Source of the DNA: Scoparia ambigualis
Lineage: Eukaryota > Arthropoda > Insecta > Lepidoptera > Crambidae
Direction of reading: 5' to 3'
Assembly: GCA_963921215.1 (NCBI GenBank)
Contig: OY992503.1
Location: 16,678,001-16,742,000, forward strand
Length of the DNA stretch: 64,000 nucleotides
In this document: positions 10,808 to 20,740 of the stretch, one piece after another
Layout of the letters: every line of letters starts with the position of its first letter
Position numbering within the stretch: position 1 is the first letter of the stretch
The notes under the pieces: model-generated
Told to the model about the DNA's origin: nothing
Database searches by the model: none
Seen by the model: only the letters and a program-made list of their open reading frames with translations
Program-made: the position numbers and the translations under genes

Positions 10808-11047
10808 TTACACGTTCTGTGCTGGTCCAATTGCCCGTCGAACCGCTCTGCGTTCTACCTCTTCTAATAGTCGTGCGTTGAAGTAACGTAGCAGCCTAAG
10901 TACTATATAGCCCGCTAGTACAACGACGATGGTCAGTAAAAAGATCTCTGAGAGTTGCATCCCAACGGCCAAGGGAGTTGATGCTGCCGCCGATTGAGTT
11001 GGTGATTGACTGACAATAATATTGTCTTTAGATTGTGGGTTTCCCAT
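10808..11047 (-). CDS. Small 5' ORF: predicted myristoylated membrane protein
   Basis: 79 codons between the primer-binding site and gag, 72 bp upstream of gag and in the same frame but closed by its own stop. The N terminus is MGNPQSK, with Gly2, Ser6 and Lys7 as in N-myristoylation sites. Residues about 35-56 form one hydrophobic membrane segment. Residues 57-75 are a charged Arg/Glu-rich tail. From memory, 412/mdg1-type elements carry short ORFs in this position, but I recognise no named family. A membrane-anchoring role during particle assembly is inference. The coherent signal-membrane-tail layout argues against chance; confirmation needs conservation in sister copies. Confidence 0.55.
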   Translation of the reverse strand: MGNPQSKDNIIVSQSPTQSAAASTPLAVGMQLSEIFLLTIVVVLAGYIVLRLLRYFNARLLEEVERRAVRRAIGPAQNV

Positions 11048-11175
11048 AGTTAAACAATTTTGGCTTACAGTTTTTCTTCTTATTTCCTTCGTCCTTCTTG
11101 TAGGCCCCGTGTAGCACTATTTTCCTGATATTTTGTAGACTTCAACTAGCGATTTCGCGGCGCGGACTTGTGACA

Positions 11176-11192
11176 CCATGTCACGGTCGCCA
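11176..11192 (-). promoter_or_regulatory. Primer-binding site (tRNA-Arg type)
   Basis: Immediately inside the 5' LTR. In element orientation TGGCGACCGTGACATGG begins with the TGG expected from pairing with a tRNA CCA end. I recall this sequence as complementary to the tRNA-Arg 3' end, as used by 412/mdg1 elements. Confidence 0.8.
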
Positions 11193-11395
11193 TGTAATGG
11201 CGTTGGGACGGAGACCCGAAATGAAACAATGTCTTGCGTTGAATCAATTCTCCTTTATCCTCTAGTGTATCATCTTAAATACTAATTAACATCACATCTA
11301 TACGTGACTAGAGGAAGGACGCCTTGTCAATCAGGAAGACCTTAATTATCACGTACTATTGAGTACGTGCTGATAGTGTAATTCACTATATCACA
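11193..11395 (-). repeat. 5' LTR of the gypsy element
   Basis: 203 bp, one substitution from the 3' LTR. It should carry the element promoter. No TATA box can be assigned with confidence. Confidence 0.97.
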
Positions 11396-11662
11396 AAGGC
11401 AATTTTAACAAATGAAAGACATAAACTTCCTAATAATGCTCTTAACTACCCTCTTGTGAGAATAATAAAGCAAATTGACATATTAATCTAACATTCTGAA
11501 TATAAAACAACAATTTAAACATTTAAGTAATATGATCTAGTGGAGATTAACCGTGTCGCGTAAAAGAATACTAACACCCCCTCTCTTCCTTGGGTGTCGT
11601 AAAAGGCGACTAACGACAGCATAGAGCAGCGATGGACTCACCACCGGTTACGCTGAGCACAT

Positions 11663-13375
11663 CCCAACTAACAAAGTTGTCATATAATATGAAGCCTAAA
11701 TAACATTTGGTCATATAGAGGTCATATAGTTGTAACTCAAATTCCAATTAATCGTGTTACAATATATAATACGAACGATTAGTCGTATAATATTTTAGTC
11801 ATTTAATTGAGTCCTGTAAACGTTTACACAACCAAATTCCATGACCATCTTTTTAAGATCGTAGCTGTGACCTTTAAAATACATTCACTCGTTTATTAGT
11901 CTCGTTTACGACCACTTTACGCCCTCTTGATGTAGTATAAAAGTAATTTATATGACAATCATAATCTGCTTATAATGACGACCATAACACTGCTTTTTGT
12001 CAGTAATAAGATTTCTACATAACAATCACATAAAGTCCCTAAATTTAACTCTTATAAAACGTACAGCTGTATACACGTCTCTTATAGGATTTTTTGACTA
12101 TCTTCACACGACTTTTATATATTGTTTAAAAGCCCAATATTCAGATTTATATGTCTTATATAACTTATGAGTTTAAAATGCTTATATAAGTTACTTATAT
12201 AAACATTTTGATAATTTAATGATTTTACGTGGTACTCTTTTACGAACTGAACTTGTATATTTTCCGTTGTTGTGACTTTGACTATACAAGCTTTTTATAT
12301 GATAGCTATGATAGTGTCAAAGAATCAAAAGATGGTTCCGTAGTAAGAAATAGTATTTGTGAAAAAGGATGCATATGTAAGTACATATACAAAATGAACT
12401 TAATATTAAATAGGTAGCTTATCGTAATAATATATAACACTTGTCAATTATCATATCTTTTTTTTTCTTAAAATTTAGTAAGTTTAAGAAGTAATCCACA
12501 AATAATAATCGCAGATTTGCAAAATGATGATTAAAATGATGAACATTCGTTTGAAAGCCAAGACGAAGGTGATGAAAACAGTAATAAAAATGAGAATTTT
12601 ACAACATCTGCAATTATCACTATATTGTGTTTTCATTTATTTACGGTACCCAAAAAAAGGCGGACGACAAAAGAATTAAAATCGTAGTATATGTCTTAGG
12701 AAAGACATCATATAATAGGTATCATCACTACCTAAAGTCGTATAATTGTAAAAGTACATGAAATCTTAAATAAAATGAGATTAATTATTATTATTTTGCA
12801 ATAATTCGAAGGGGGCATTGAAAATTTGTGAAAAATTGTATATACAATCGTCATGAAATTTAATTTCCCTTAGAAAAGTAGATATTGTTACCTACTAACA
12901 CCAACTACAATATAGTCAATAACATTTAGTAATAAATATGGCAGACATAAGATGGTGACAATTTGTAAACAGTTATTTTGTTTTTCGTTTGTTTTTTGTT
13001 ATCTCACTCCCACTGAACTGCGCTGTCATAACAAGCATCCGGGTAAAGGCTATGCTAATGACTACTTCCCAATGTTTATTAAGTTATACGACGTATATTG
13101 GATCACTACACGACAAGATGGTTATAATATTAATCACTTTCACGACTGCTATACGAATATTTATCGTATATCTGATATTAATATGACTGTTGCCTTCCTA
13201 GTAGCCACTAATATGACCTTGACACAATCGCTATACGAATAAAGGTTTTATTATTTCCGCCTATTTTGCGTCATATATACGTTAATACGACAGCTATATA
13301 ACCAAAACAGTCTGACCTTAAATTGTGACGAAAACGTTGTCCCGAAAACTATACGACCAAATATTGTTAGTTGGG
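11663..13375. mobile_element. 1,713-bp transposon with inverted subterminal motifs
   Basis: The ends are a perfect 12-bp inverted repeat, CCCAACTAACAA. They are flanked by AT on each side, at a position where uninterrupted copies of the host repeat read ACATGT. The left half carries GTCATATA/GTCGTATA motifs (about 11680, 11709, 11720, 11781, 12737). The right half carries the complement TATACGAC or TATGAC (about 13085, 13150, 13183, 13212, 13231, 13287, 13350). The longest ORFs (62 and 96 codons) have no recognisable domain, so the element is non-autonomous. The 2-bp AT duplication, or none if insertion was between A and T, leaves the superfamily open. Confidence 0.85.
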
Positions 13376-13456
13376 ATGTGCAGTCGCTATTTGGTGATAA
13401 GTGGACTATGGTAGAGGACTGCTTTTGCTGTCCTTATTGCCTAGTCTCTGAGAGCT

Positions 13457-13604
13457 GAGTGTAAGTTTGTAAATGTGCAAACGTTACTATCGCGTTTGAG
13501 TTAAGTTTTAACAGATAGATCTTAATGCTAAGTAAATAAGATCGAGAATCAAAACTCTTAACTCAAACGCGTTAATAACGTTTGCACATTTTCAACTTAC
13601 ACTC
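13457..13604. mobile_element. 148-bp palindromic MITE
   Basis: Inverted arms of roughly 55 bp starting GAGTGTAAG and containing AAATGTGCAAACGTTA. It sits within the tail of the GGCGACTAA repeat. The target duplication is unclear. Confidence 0.75.
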
Positions 13605-13666
13605 GGCGTTCTGACAACTCTAAGGCGATAATAGTCGTGATTATGTAAAATTCTAGTGGATCCTAA

Positions 13667-13839
13667 AGGCCCCAGTACACAGTGGCGTATGATGGCCCAC
13701 TGCCGGCCATCGCCATTGTGTAGACGAGTAAATTGCGCGCCACTATCGACAAATTGCCCGCCACTGTACACCATTACCCCGTCTACACAATGGCAATGGC
13801 CGGCAGTGGGCCATCATACGCCACTGTGTACTGGGGCCT
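13667..13839. mobile_element. 173-bp palindromic MITE, TAA duplication
   Basis: Arms begin AGGCCCCAGTACACAGTGG and are nearly perfectly inverted over about 60 bp. Flanked by TAA at 13664-13666 and 13840-13842. Both-strand ORFs here only reflect the palindrome. It fits a Harbinger-type MITE. Confidence 0.85.
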
Positions 13840-13842
13840 TAA

Positions 13843-14394
13843 CGTAATTCCACAAAACACACCCTTTCTTTCTCTTCTTTCTTAAGGGGATCCTGCACGA
13901 AATTGTGCAAATTTACGTATTTTTAAGTTACTTGTTTATGCGCTGAATTAGTTAAATACATTAAAAAAAACTTACGTAGGTTAGCCAGATCATTGCACAA
14001 GGTCGTAGCCTTGTTGAAATTTGAAACAAATTCTTTAAACAATAACAAACATTACATAAATCTAATGACTACTAAAATCATTTTTTTTCGACATCTTTCT
14101 TAATTTTACGCATGAAACAATAATTCTTACATGAAAATATTTGTATTGATATTCCGCAGTTCACCCCCATCTTAAAAAAGTTAATTTTAATTTTTAACAC
14201 AAGCGCGTGATGTTTTTGTACATTTCGCAGAATAAAAACATTGCTCTAATCAAATTACTATATAGATCTGGAACTTCAAAGCAGAATTGTTCTAATTTTT
14301 AATATCAATATGATTGATTTTGCTTTGAAGTTCATTAAAAGAATTTATGTCAGTTTTTGCGATCGCGCGGCACCCCCTTAAATACAGGAGTTTT
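13843..14394. other. No supported feature
   Basis: AT-rich DNA. A short inverted pair related to AACTTCAAAGCA occurs around 14270-14335. Nothing else is supported. Confidence 0.5.
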
Positions 14395-14660
14395 CATCAG
14401 GAGTCTGCAGTTTTGGTTTATTTTCTAAAATTTGTGTTTTTTTCGAACATTAATGTGAAATAATAGTGGATTATTAACCGTTAAGTGTTTGTGAACGTGA
14501 AAGATTGTTGGCAAATGAAACAAAACAGTGCAACATCACTTTTAAAATTCTCTCAAGAAGTCCGCATGAGATCTTAGAAGAGCCCCACATCTTTACTGAG
14601 GACTCAAGGGGTTTGGGGGAATATAATTTATCATTCATCATCTTAATCACCACTCATTAT
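14395..14660 (+). repeat. Dispersed repeat 'AACAGTGCAAC', copy 1
   Basis: Shares TTAATGTGAAATAATRGTGG, AACAGTGCAACATCACTTTT and CTCAAGAAGTC with copies at 34340-34600 and 58540-58760, in the same order and orientation. It has no ORF. It may be a LINE 5' region or a SINE. Confidence 0.7.
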
Positions 14661-14763
14661 CATCTAGGGAAAAAAATAAATAAAAAACTAATGACTAGGC
14701 AGTATGGTCTCTGATCTTAGCCTGTTCCTTCACGGAACAAATATATATAAAAAAAGAGTTTTA

Positions 14764-14905
14764 ATCATCATCATCCGCCGAGAAACTTCCACAGTTGGGC
14801 AAAGGCCTCCAAGGATCTCCATTACGTCCGGTCCTGTGCTGCAGTTCGCATCCAGCAGCTACCCGCGACCTTCACCAGATCGTCGGATCAACTTGTTGTA
14901 TCCAC
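14764..14905 (-). repeat. RTE-type LINE 3' end fragment
   Basis: Starts with ATCATCATCAT, the reverse of an RTE (TGA)n tail, followed by GGGCAAAGGCCTCCAAGGAT, which I recognise as common lepidopteran RTE 3' sequence. A diverged relative is at 61238-61345. Confidence 0.6.
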
Positions 14906-15000
14906 ATCTATAATAAAGGCTATGACAGAGGACTGCTTTTGCGGTTCTCATTGCCTAGACTAACCCTTCGGGGATAATAGTCTTGATGAATTATGTATGT
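14906..15000 (+). repeat. GGCGACTAA repeat, 3' fragment
   Basis: Only the last ~90 bp of the family is present: GAGGACTGCTTTTGCGG to CTTCGGGGATAATAGTC, ending in TATGTATG. Confidence 0.7.
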
Positions 15001-15320
15001 TTATTACAAATTTTATATTATATTATATATATTATGACTATGACAAGTATGGCCAAATTGTATTAGTACTTATTGTTTTACAATATTTACGACTGTAAGA
15101 TGGATGGGAGCCTCCATCTTGTTTTCGTGACGTAATTTGTGGGAAGGCCACGCAATCAAACGACTTTGTTAGAACTTCGAGTGACTTGTGGTTAATAATT
15201 ATGATTTGTTCGTACACACGCCAGCGGTAAAACCTACCCAAAACCACGCCAAAACTGGAAAAATTATTTAATTGATTCGTATATCCAAATGATAAAGTTC
15301 AAAATTCAAAATTTATTTGA
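15001..15320. other. No supported feature
   Basis: AT-rich DNA including an alternating TATATTA run near 15013-15035. A 69-codon minus-strand ORF has no recognisable domain. Confidence 0.5.
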
Positions 15321-15486
15321 CGACCTCCTTCGTCAAGTGGTTAGCGCGCCGGGTCTGGTATCGCGCCATCTCTGCGGTCCCGGGTTCAGTTCCCGGTCGG
15401 ATAAATTTAGAGAAAACTGTTTTTCTGAATTAATTTCGGGTCTGCGTGTTTCTCTATGTATATTTATCCGTTATGCAGTTTAAAAA
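15321..15486 (+). repeat. tRNA-headed SINE
   Basis: The head CGACCTCCTTCGTCAAGTGG carries an A-box-like AGTGGTTAGCGCG and a B-box-like GGTTCAGTTCC. It is followed by a body ending CGGGTCTGCGTGTTTCTCTA. A second copy in reverse orientation is at 51175-51342. The extra body and the degraded cloverleaf exclude a functional tRNA. Confidence 0.7.
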
Positions 15487-15499
15487 AACTACCTCGAAA

Positions 15500-15857
15500 A
15501 ATTCCCATACAAAACACAGAAAAACGACGTTTCGTAGTCCCCTGTTTCCTTCTTTAGAACTGGACCAATTTTTATTACTTTTTCAGCATCGGTTAAAGAA
15601 AGAGATTTTCTATGTCTGTATGCTTGATTTTTTTTAAATCAGCCACGCTAAACTTAGAAGGCTCCTGGTTATTAAATAAATGACTTACTGTAAAAAAAAT
15701 CAAACATACAGACATATAAAATCTCTTTCTTTACCCGATGCTAAAAAAGTAATAAATTTTGGTCCAGTTCTGAAGGAGGAAACAGGGGTCTACGAAACGT
15801 CGTTTTTCTGTGTTTTGTATAAGAATTTTGCATGTCACGTCGACGTAGTGTTTCCTC
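15500..15857. mobile_element. Palindromic MITE, second degraded copy
   Basis: Same family as 1303-1726: inverted arms contain ACGACGTTTCGTAGTCCCCT and its complement, with the outer end GTAGTGTTTCCTC on the right. The left outermost ~30 bp are diverged. Confidence 0.75.
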
Positions 15858-15909
15858 TTTTTTAATAGAAGCTTATCTTATGCTAGATAATTGGTGTGAG
15901 ACTTTGTTT

Positions 15910-17045
15910 GACGCCAATGGTTCGAGGGACTAAACAAGTCTTTCACCAGATGTAAAAACACTATGCGTTTCATGACGAATGCAAGGCAAGTAAAAATAAA
16001 AACATGAATTAAGCTAAAGAATAAATGAGTTCCATTTTTGAACCTGATGATCTCATTGTGTTAATATTAATCTAAAATATATAATTATAAATCTAACAAA
16101 TCGAAATAATATATGAATGGATTGCCGCATTCCCGCCTATTTTGTTTTTTTTTATGTGGCAGCCGGCTATTCAGCCCTTAGTTTTCATTTTGATCATTGT
16201 AAAAATGGATAATATTTTGCCCACATCTGTTATTTTAAAGAAATAGTTGAAAGTAAATTACTTATAATATAGTAATTTCAAAAAATATATTCTTTTACTA
16301 TACTTATCTTTATGTTATTTCAATTTTAAATCGCGATTTAATTTGTGTGGCTGTATAGCTGGGTTGTAGAAAGTTGGGACATGGTTCAATAGAAATGTGA
16401 AAATAGAACTAGTTTTGTTTTTATAATTTGACAGTACCTATCATAGAAACGGAAAGTAGGTGTGAAGTTGCTTGAGGAGCACGTTGATAGTAATACTTTT
16501 CAGCCTTAGGGTGAATCGTTTTTCTGACAGATACTGTCAAATTATTAAAAAAAACTAGTTCTACTTTTACATTTTTAATCAACCATGTCCCAACTTTCTA
16601 TATTTACAGCCACTCAATTACAGCGCGATGTAAAATTGAAAAAAAGTTTGTTAAAGAATATATTTTTTTAAATCACTTTATTATAATATACTTTCAACTA
16701 AATCTTTAACATAACATAGATTTCAGCAAAATATTTACCAATTTCTCAATAATGAAAATGAAAACTAAGGGTTAAATCGCTGGCCGGCCACAAAAAAAAA
16801 TAGGCGGGAAAGCGGCAATCTGATATTAATTGGTTTTTTCGAGATGTAGAGTTTTGTTTATACTTCCGTATAGCAGAGATTTGTAATAACACGTTGAGTC
16901 CATCAGATTCAAACATGGAACTCATTTTTTCTTTATTCATCTTTAGCTAATTCATGATTTTATTTTTACTTTCTTGTGTTCGTAATGAAAAGCACAGTGT
17001 TTCCCTCGTGTGAAGGACTTATTTAGTCCCCCGAACTATTAGACC
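15910..17045. mobile_element. 1.1-kb palindromic foldback-like element
   Basis: Long imperfect inverted arms (about 500 bp each) meet near 16450-16520. Matching features are TTCGAGGGACTAAA on the left and its complement near 17030, ACATGAATTA...CTAAAGA, TTGCCGC...CCCGCCTATTTTG, and AAAGTTGGGACATGGTT. No transposase ORF. A related element with a tandem array occupies 31012-32820. Ends are approximate. Confidence 0.75.
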
Positions 17046-17694
17046 TACTAATTATACCTGTGACTTAGACGGAGAAAAAAGAAAAGCCTCATGAGTTTCT
17101 TGCCAGGTTCTTCTCAGTCGAAGGCTCTCCCAAAATCCGAACTGGTGGTAGATTAGTTAGGTAGGTAGTTGGATTAGTTAGTAAGCTTAGCTAGTAATAG
17201 GTCAAGTATCTTAAGACCGCCAGAGGTCGCGAAACAATCGATTTTCAATTGTGTCTGGTTTTACGGTGCTCAAGGGGTTAAGATTTTACTAGGTACACGT
17301 TAGTTAACTGTTATTTTTGTTTTTGACGTCAATAATTGTCTGTAATGGTTTATGTTGAATAATAAGTATTGACATTTTGTGGTAAGTGGACCTGCTGCTG
17401 TTCATGAACAGATGTGCGTCAAATAAGTTTCTGTTGGTCGCACATGACCTTTACAGCGTAGCGTTTAGTGGACGGCGAGAAATTTTCAGATTCTCCTTCT
17501 CCCCACGCCTTACAGATTCTCTGGGTGGTTCAAGTAGGTTGTTTAGAGCGGTAAACCCGAGGGCGCCTCTAAAAGCATGGTACCTTGGCTAGAGTTGACC
17601 GTACCGTGGTGGAAGAGAGAAGTAAGAGAAGAAACAAAAGAAATGGATCATCATAAAAATATTAAGTCGCAGTAAAATTAGATACACTGTATTG
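17046..17694. other. No supported feature
   Basis: Short tandem GTTAGGTAGGTAG-type sequence near 17155-17175. The ORF at 17386-17592 shows no recognisable domain. Confidence 0.5.
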
Positions 17695-18175
17695 AATAAC
17701 CATGTCGCGTAGCGGTGAAAGAATACTACCCTCCCTTGGGTGTCGTAAAAGGCGACTAACGGACTAAAGACTGCACATACATCCAACAGCATAGAGCCGC
17801 GATAGGCTCACCACCTGTCACGCTAAGCACATTTGCAGCCACTATTTGGTGAAAAGTGGACTATTGTAGCGGACTGCTTTTGCTGTCCTCATTGCCTATA
17901 TATTATAGTCTCTGACTAAGCCCCTTCGTACACAAGGCTACGCAAATCTTCGATACTCGACGATTTTAGTCTCCAAGCGACTACCGCCATACAAATCCAT
18001 TGAGGTTCGTACACAAGTCGCGTCGCCGACATTTGTCCCGCGACTCCAATTTGTATGGCGGTAGTCGCTTGGAGACTAAAATCGTCGAGTATCGAAGATT
18101 AGCGTAGCCTTGTGTACGAAGGGCCTAACCCTTCGGGGATAATAGTCGGAATTATTATTAAAGGTATGTATTATG
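17695..18175 (+). repeat. GGCGACTAA repeat copy with nested MITE
   Basis: A nearly full copy starting at GTCGCGTAGCGGTGAAAGAA and ending CTTCGGGGATAATAGTC. It is interrupted at TCTCTGACTAA by the 206-bp MITE at 17920-18125. Confidence 0.85.
17920..18125. mobile_element. 206-bp palindromic MITE, TAA duplication
   Basis: Inverted arms start GNCCCTTCGTACACAAGGC and extend about 80 bp. TAA flanks both sides (17917-17919 and 18126-18128) exactly where intact host copies read GACTAACCC. Harbinger-type structure. Confidence 0.9.
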
Positions 18176-18544
18176 TATTAAGAAAAGCAAATGAAAATCA
18201 GTTTTCAGGTAATGTGGCCAAAATCGATCACTTCCTGACAAACTTTGGTTTAAGAACTCAAGAATTATAATTGCGAGATACTATAAACTATAATGGTAAT
18301 AAAAAAATAAGCATGAATTTCCATCACAATGGCTCTTACAAGAAAAGACACTCTATACTGGTATATTTTTTTGTTATGTATTTTATTATTTTATTTTATT
18401 TGTGCAGTTGTTTAATTTGTATACCAGTATAGTATTAGTATTACATATTCTTTAATAATATATTTATAGGTCTAGATAATTTTGTCTTTTTTTTTGTTGC
18501 ACTTTGTGTCACCCCTATAACATTTTCTCGCACACTCTCTGGGT
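18176..18544. other. AT-rich, weak inverted repeat
   Basis: ATACTGGTATA near 18357 pairs with TATACCAGTAT near 18420 around an AT-rich core. Nothing else is supported. Confidence 0.45.
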
Positions 18545-18941
18545 TGACTGGAAGAGATCTCTTTTAGAGATAAGTCCACCTTTGCGTACAATGTATCTTG
18601 TCACTTTTGTTACTGTGTTTCTGTGCAATAAAGAATATAATATATATAGCTTATACTTATACTACACAATAACTAATAGTATTATACTCATAGATACTAG
18701 CAGGACTGCAGTGTGCTCATCAAAACTACTTATTGTATAAAATTATGAAAGTTAGAGATAAGTCCACCTTTGCATACAATGTCTCTTGTCACTTTTGTTA
18801 CTGTGTTTCTGTGCAATAAAGAATATAATATATATAGCTTATACTTATACTACACAATTACTAATAGTATTATACTCATAGATACTAGCAAGACTGCAGT
18901 GTGCTCATCAAAACTACTTATTGTATAAAATTATGAAAGTA
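18545..18941 (+). repeat. LINE-like 3' end with 188-bp tandem duplication
   Basis: Contains GGAAGAGATCTCTTTTAGAG, resembling the small stem (ATCGC...GCGAT) common in lepidopteran LINE 3' ends, and a GTGCAATAAAGAAT tail. Positions 18566-18753 are repeated directly at 18754-18941 with few differences. Confidence 0.65.
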
Positions 18942-19400
18942 CCTAAGCAAAAAACCGCTTACCTCATTATTAACGCTTCATATAGTGGAATAATGTAATG
19001 ATTCGCAAACATTCAAACAAAGGTTTGACGCAATCCTCCAGTGACACACTTTATTTGGGTAGTAATGCACGTCTTTAAACCACGTCTTTAAACCATACTG
19101 ATTAAGTATGTACGTAAATGTAGATAGATAGATAAAACTTTTATTGTAACATAATCACACAAACATTTACAAAAAAGAGCAAACAAAAAAAAAGAAAAGC
19201 AATGTTACAATTTGGAGGTCTTATCGCTAAAAGCGATTTCTGCCAGACAACCTGTCGGATGGAGAGAACTATAATACACTCTAAGATCGGAGGTGCAAAC
19301 ATTAAAAACATATTTAGTTATTTACACAACAAAAAGCAGAAAAATAATGAAAAAAAAATAGAACAACATTATAAAATGAATACACAATAGTGTTTAATAA
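18942..19400 (-). repeat. LINE-like 3' end, minus strand (about 19120-19290)
   Basis: On the minus strand, GGCAGAAATCGCTTTTAGCG leads into an ATTGTAAC...ACAATAAAAG tail ending in ATCT repeats (plus-strand TAGATAGATAGA at about 19121-19135). It resembles the family at 18545. The sequence before 19120 and after about 19290 is unassigned AT-rich DNA. Confidence 0.5.
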
Positions 19401-19800
19401 ATACACACACATATTTAAATTTTTTATACATAAAAATATAATAAATAATAGTTACACATACTTAAACTTATTAGTCTCAGGTAGGAAGTAGCGGACAACG
19501 ACAGCTATGCAGCAGGATAGGGTTAACGGGAATGGTAGAAATTCTATGTGTATTCTTGTATGTATTTATTGAGAACTTGGTAGATTAGTTACTTTTACTG
19601 TTATTTTCATTTAAATTTCTTTTTTATTTTAATTACTTTTGTATGTACAACAGATTTATCATTTATTTTTTGTTTTCTTTAGCTACATTGTCACTTGTTA
19701 CTGATGTCCATAGTTTTTTTAATGCAAGTTGTGTTTGCCTTTAAATGTGGCAATTAGTTCTTAAGAGTTGTTAATAATCATTAATGTAAGTAACATTGTA
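19401..19800. other. No supported feature
   Basis: AT-rich. It may be the upstream remnant of the LINE piece that follows, but no coding similarity is visible. Confidence 0.4.
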
Positions 19801-19814
19801 CATTAACGTAATCG

Positions 19815-20164
19815 AGTCGATCGAGTATGGAGTATTGTTCCCATCTATGGGATGACTCCGCTAAATACCTCCTCGATGCACTTGATAGACTGCAAAGGCG
19901 ATAGCGGTACGCATAGTTACAGCCTCGCTCGAGGACCTCCAGCTGCGTAGAGACTTTGTCTTCTACCGAAATTACTACGGAGAGTGTTCTGAAGAACTTT
20001 TTGATGTAATCCCGCCCTCTCCTTTCCTGTCCCGGACTACACGTGCTGGTCTTAGGAACCACCATCATACTGTGCATCATACTGTGAACATACTCGTAGG
20101 TACAAAAAATTTGGCAAGTCGTTCCTCTGTAAGACCATTCGGCTTTGAAATTCATAATTTCTAA
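19815..20164 (+). pseudogene. LINE reverse transcriptase C-terminal remnant
   Basis: Reading the plus strand from 19827 gives MEYCSHLWDDSAKYLLDALD followed by RLQRR. This is the post-catalytic region typical of CR1/Jockey-like LINE reverse transcriptases. A stop codon and a frameshift lie at about 19890-19925. A second frame then runs RRDFVFYRNYYGECSEELFD and on through a Pro/Arg-rich stretch to a stop at 20162. The long minus-strand ORF over the same bases is only a shadow. The remnant is a dead, 5'-truncated LINE; only the C-terminal ~110 residues remain. Confidence 0.8.
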
Positions 20165-20494
20165 AAAAGATAATGGAAAGCGCTATAAATACCAAATAAA
20201 AATCAGAAGAAATTTCGTTTCGAAAAAAAGGGGCTTCAGGTGCCTAACTAACCCCGATATAAATTATGAAAATATATTCTCACGGATCTATTAAGTTATT
20301 AAGTGGTGAGCTCCGCGATGCAATTAAGAAAATACTTGCGTTTTTTTGTTTTCTTACATGTTTTGCAAATTAGAAATAGGTACTATGGTAGTAATAAGGC
20401 GCAATCTAAGCCTGCAAATGCGAGCGATTTTGCGAGTTCAGAGTTATAAATTAAAAAACAGCATAGTTTAAATTTTTTTTTTTTAATGACCCAC
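20165..20494. other. No supported feature
   Basis: AT-rich DNA following the LINE remnant. Its first part may be LINE 3' untranslated sequence. Confidence 0.4.
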
Positions 20495-20740
20495 ACAACC
20501 TTATTTTTTCTTAATACAAAAACAATTAAGGGTGAGTTTCACCCATGAAACTGAACAACTTTCCCCAAGAAACCTATGTGCAAAAATGACAAAAAAATTT
20601 CGACCTTCCATATAAAACTGTCCGATCAGCTGACGACAATGTATGGGAGATCGAATTCTTTTTGTCATTTGGAAAGTTGTTCAGTTTCATGGGTGGAACT
20701 CACCCTTTATTGTTTTTGTATTAAGAAAAATTCGGGTTGT
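20495..20740. mobile_element. Palindrome enclosing a TTA-flanked MITE
   Basis: The inner element 20529-20706 (178 bp) has inverted ends AGGGTGAGTTYCACCCATGA and TTA on both sides (20526-20528, 20707-20709). The flanks TTTTTTCTTAATACAAAAAC and its complement form a second inverted repeat outside it, so the MITE sits at the centre of an older palindrome. Confidence 0.8.

Larger units (their letters stand above)
5701..11399 (-). mobile_element. Complete Ty3/gypsy LTR retrotransposon
   Basis: A full-length element of 5,691 bp (5705-11395) on the minus strand, flanked by the 4-bp duplication AAGG at 5701-5704 and 11396-11399. The order in element orientation is 5' LTR, tRNA primer site, a small ORF, gag, pol (protease, reverse transcriptase, RNase H, integrase), polypurine tract, 3' LTR. 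There is no env ORF and no chromodomain. The primer site, the Gag without zinc knuckle and the general look of Pol suggest the Drosophila 412/mdg1 lineage; this is from memory. The two LTRs differ at one base in 203 and all pol catalytic residues are present, so insertion is recent and activity is plausible. Confidence 0.96.
11546..13650 (+). repeat. GGCGACTAA repeat copy with two nested insertions
   Basis: Segments 11546-11662, 13376-13450 and about 13604-13650 together make one copy. Comparison with intact copies shows that it was split inside GAGCACATGTGCAG by a 1,713-bp element and later, after GTCTCTGA, by a 148-bp palindrome. A segment expected between the head and GACAGCATAGAG is also deleted. 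Confidence 0.85.

Noticed and set aside
13592..13847. ORFs of 60 and 63 codons on opposite strands
   Set aside because: They lie entirely in a palindromic MITE and mirror each other.
19781..20155. 124-codon minus-strand ORF
   Set aside because: Shadow of the plus-strand LINE reverse transcriptase remnant.
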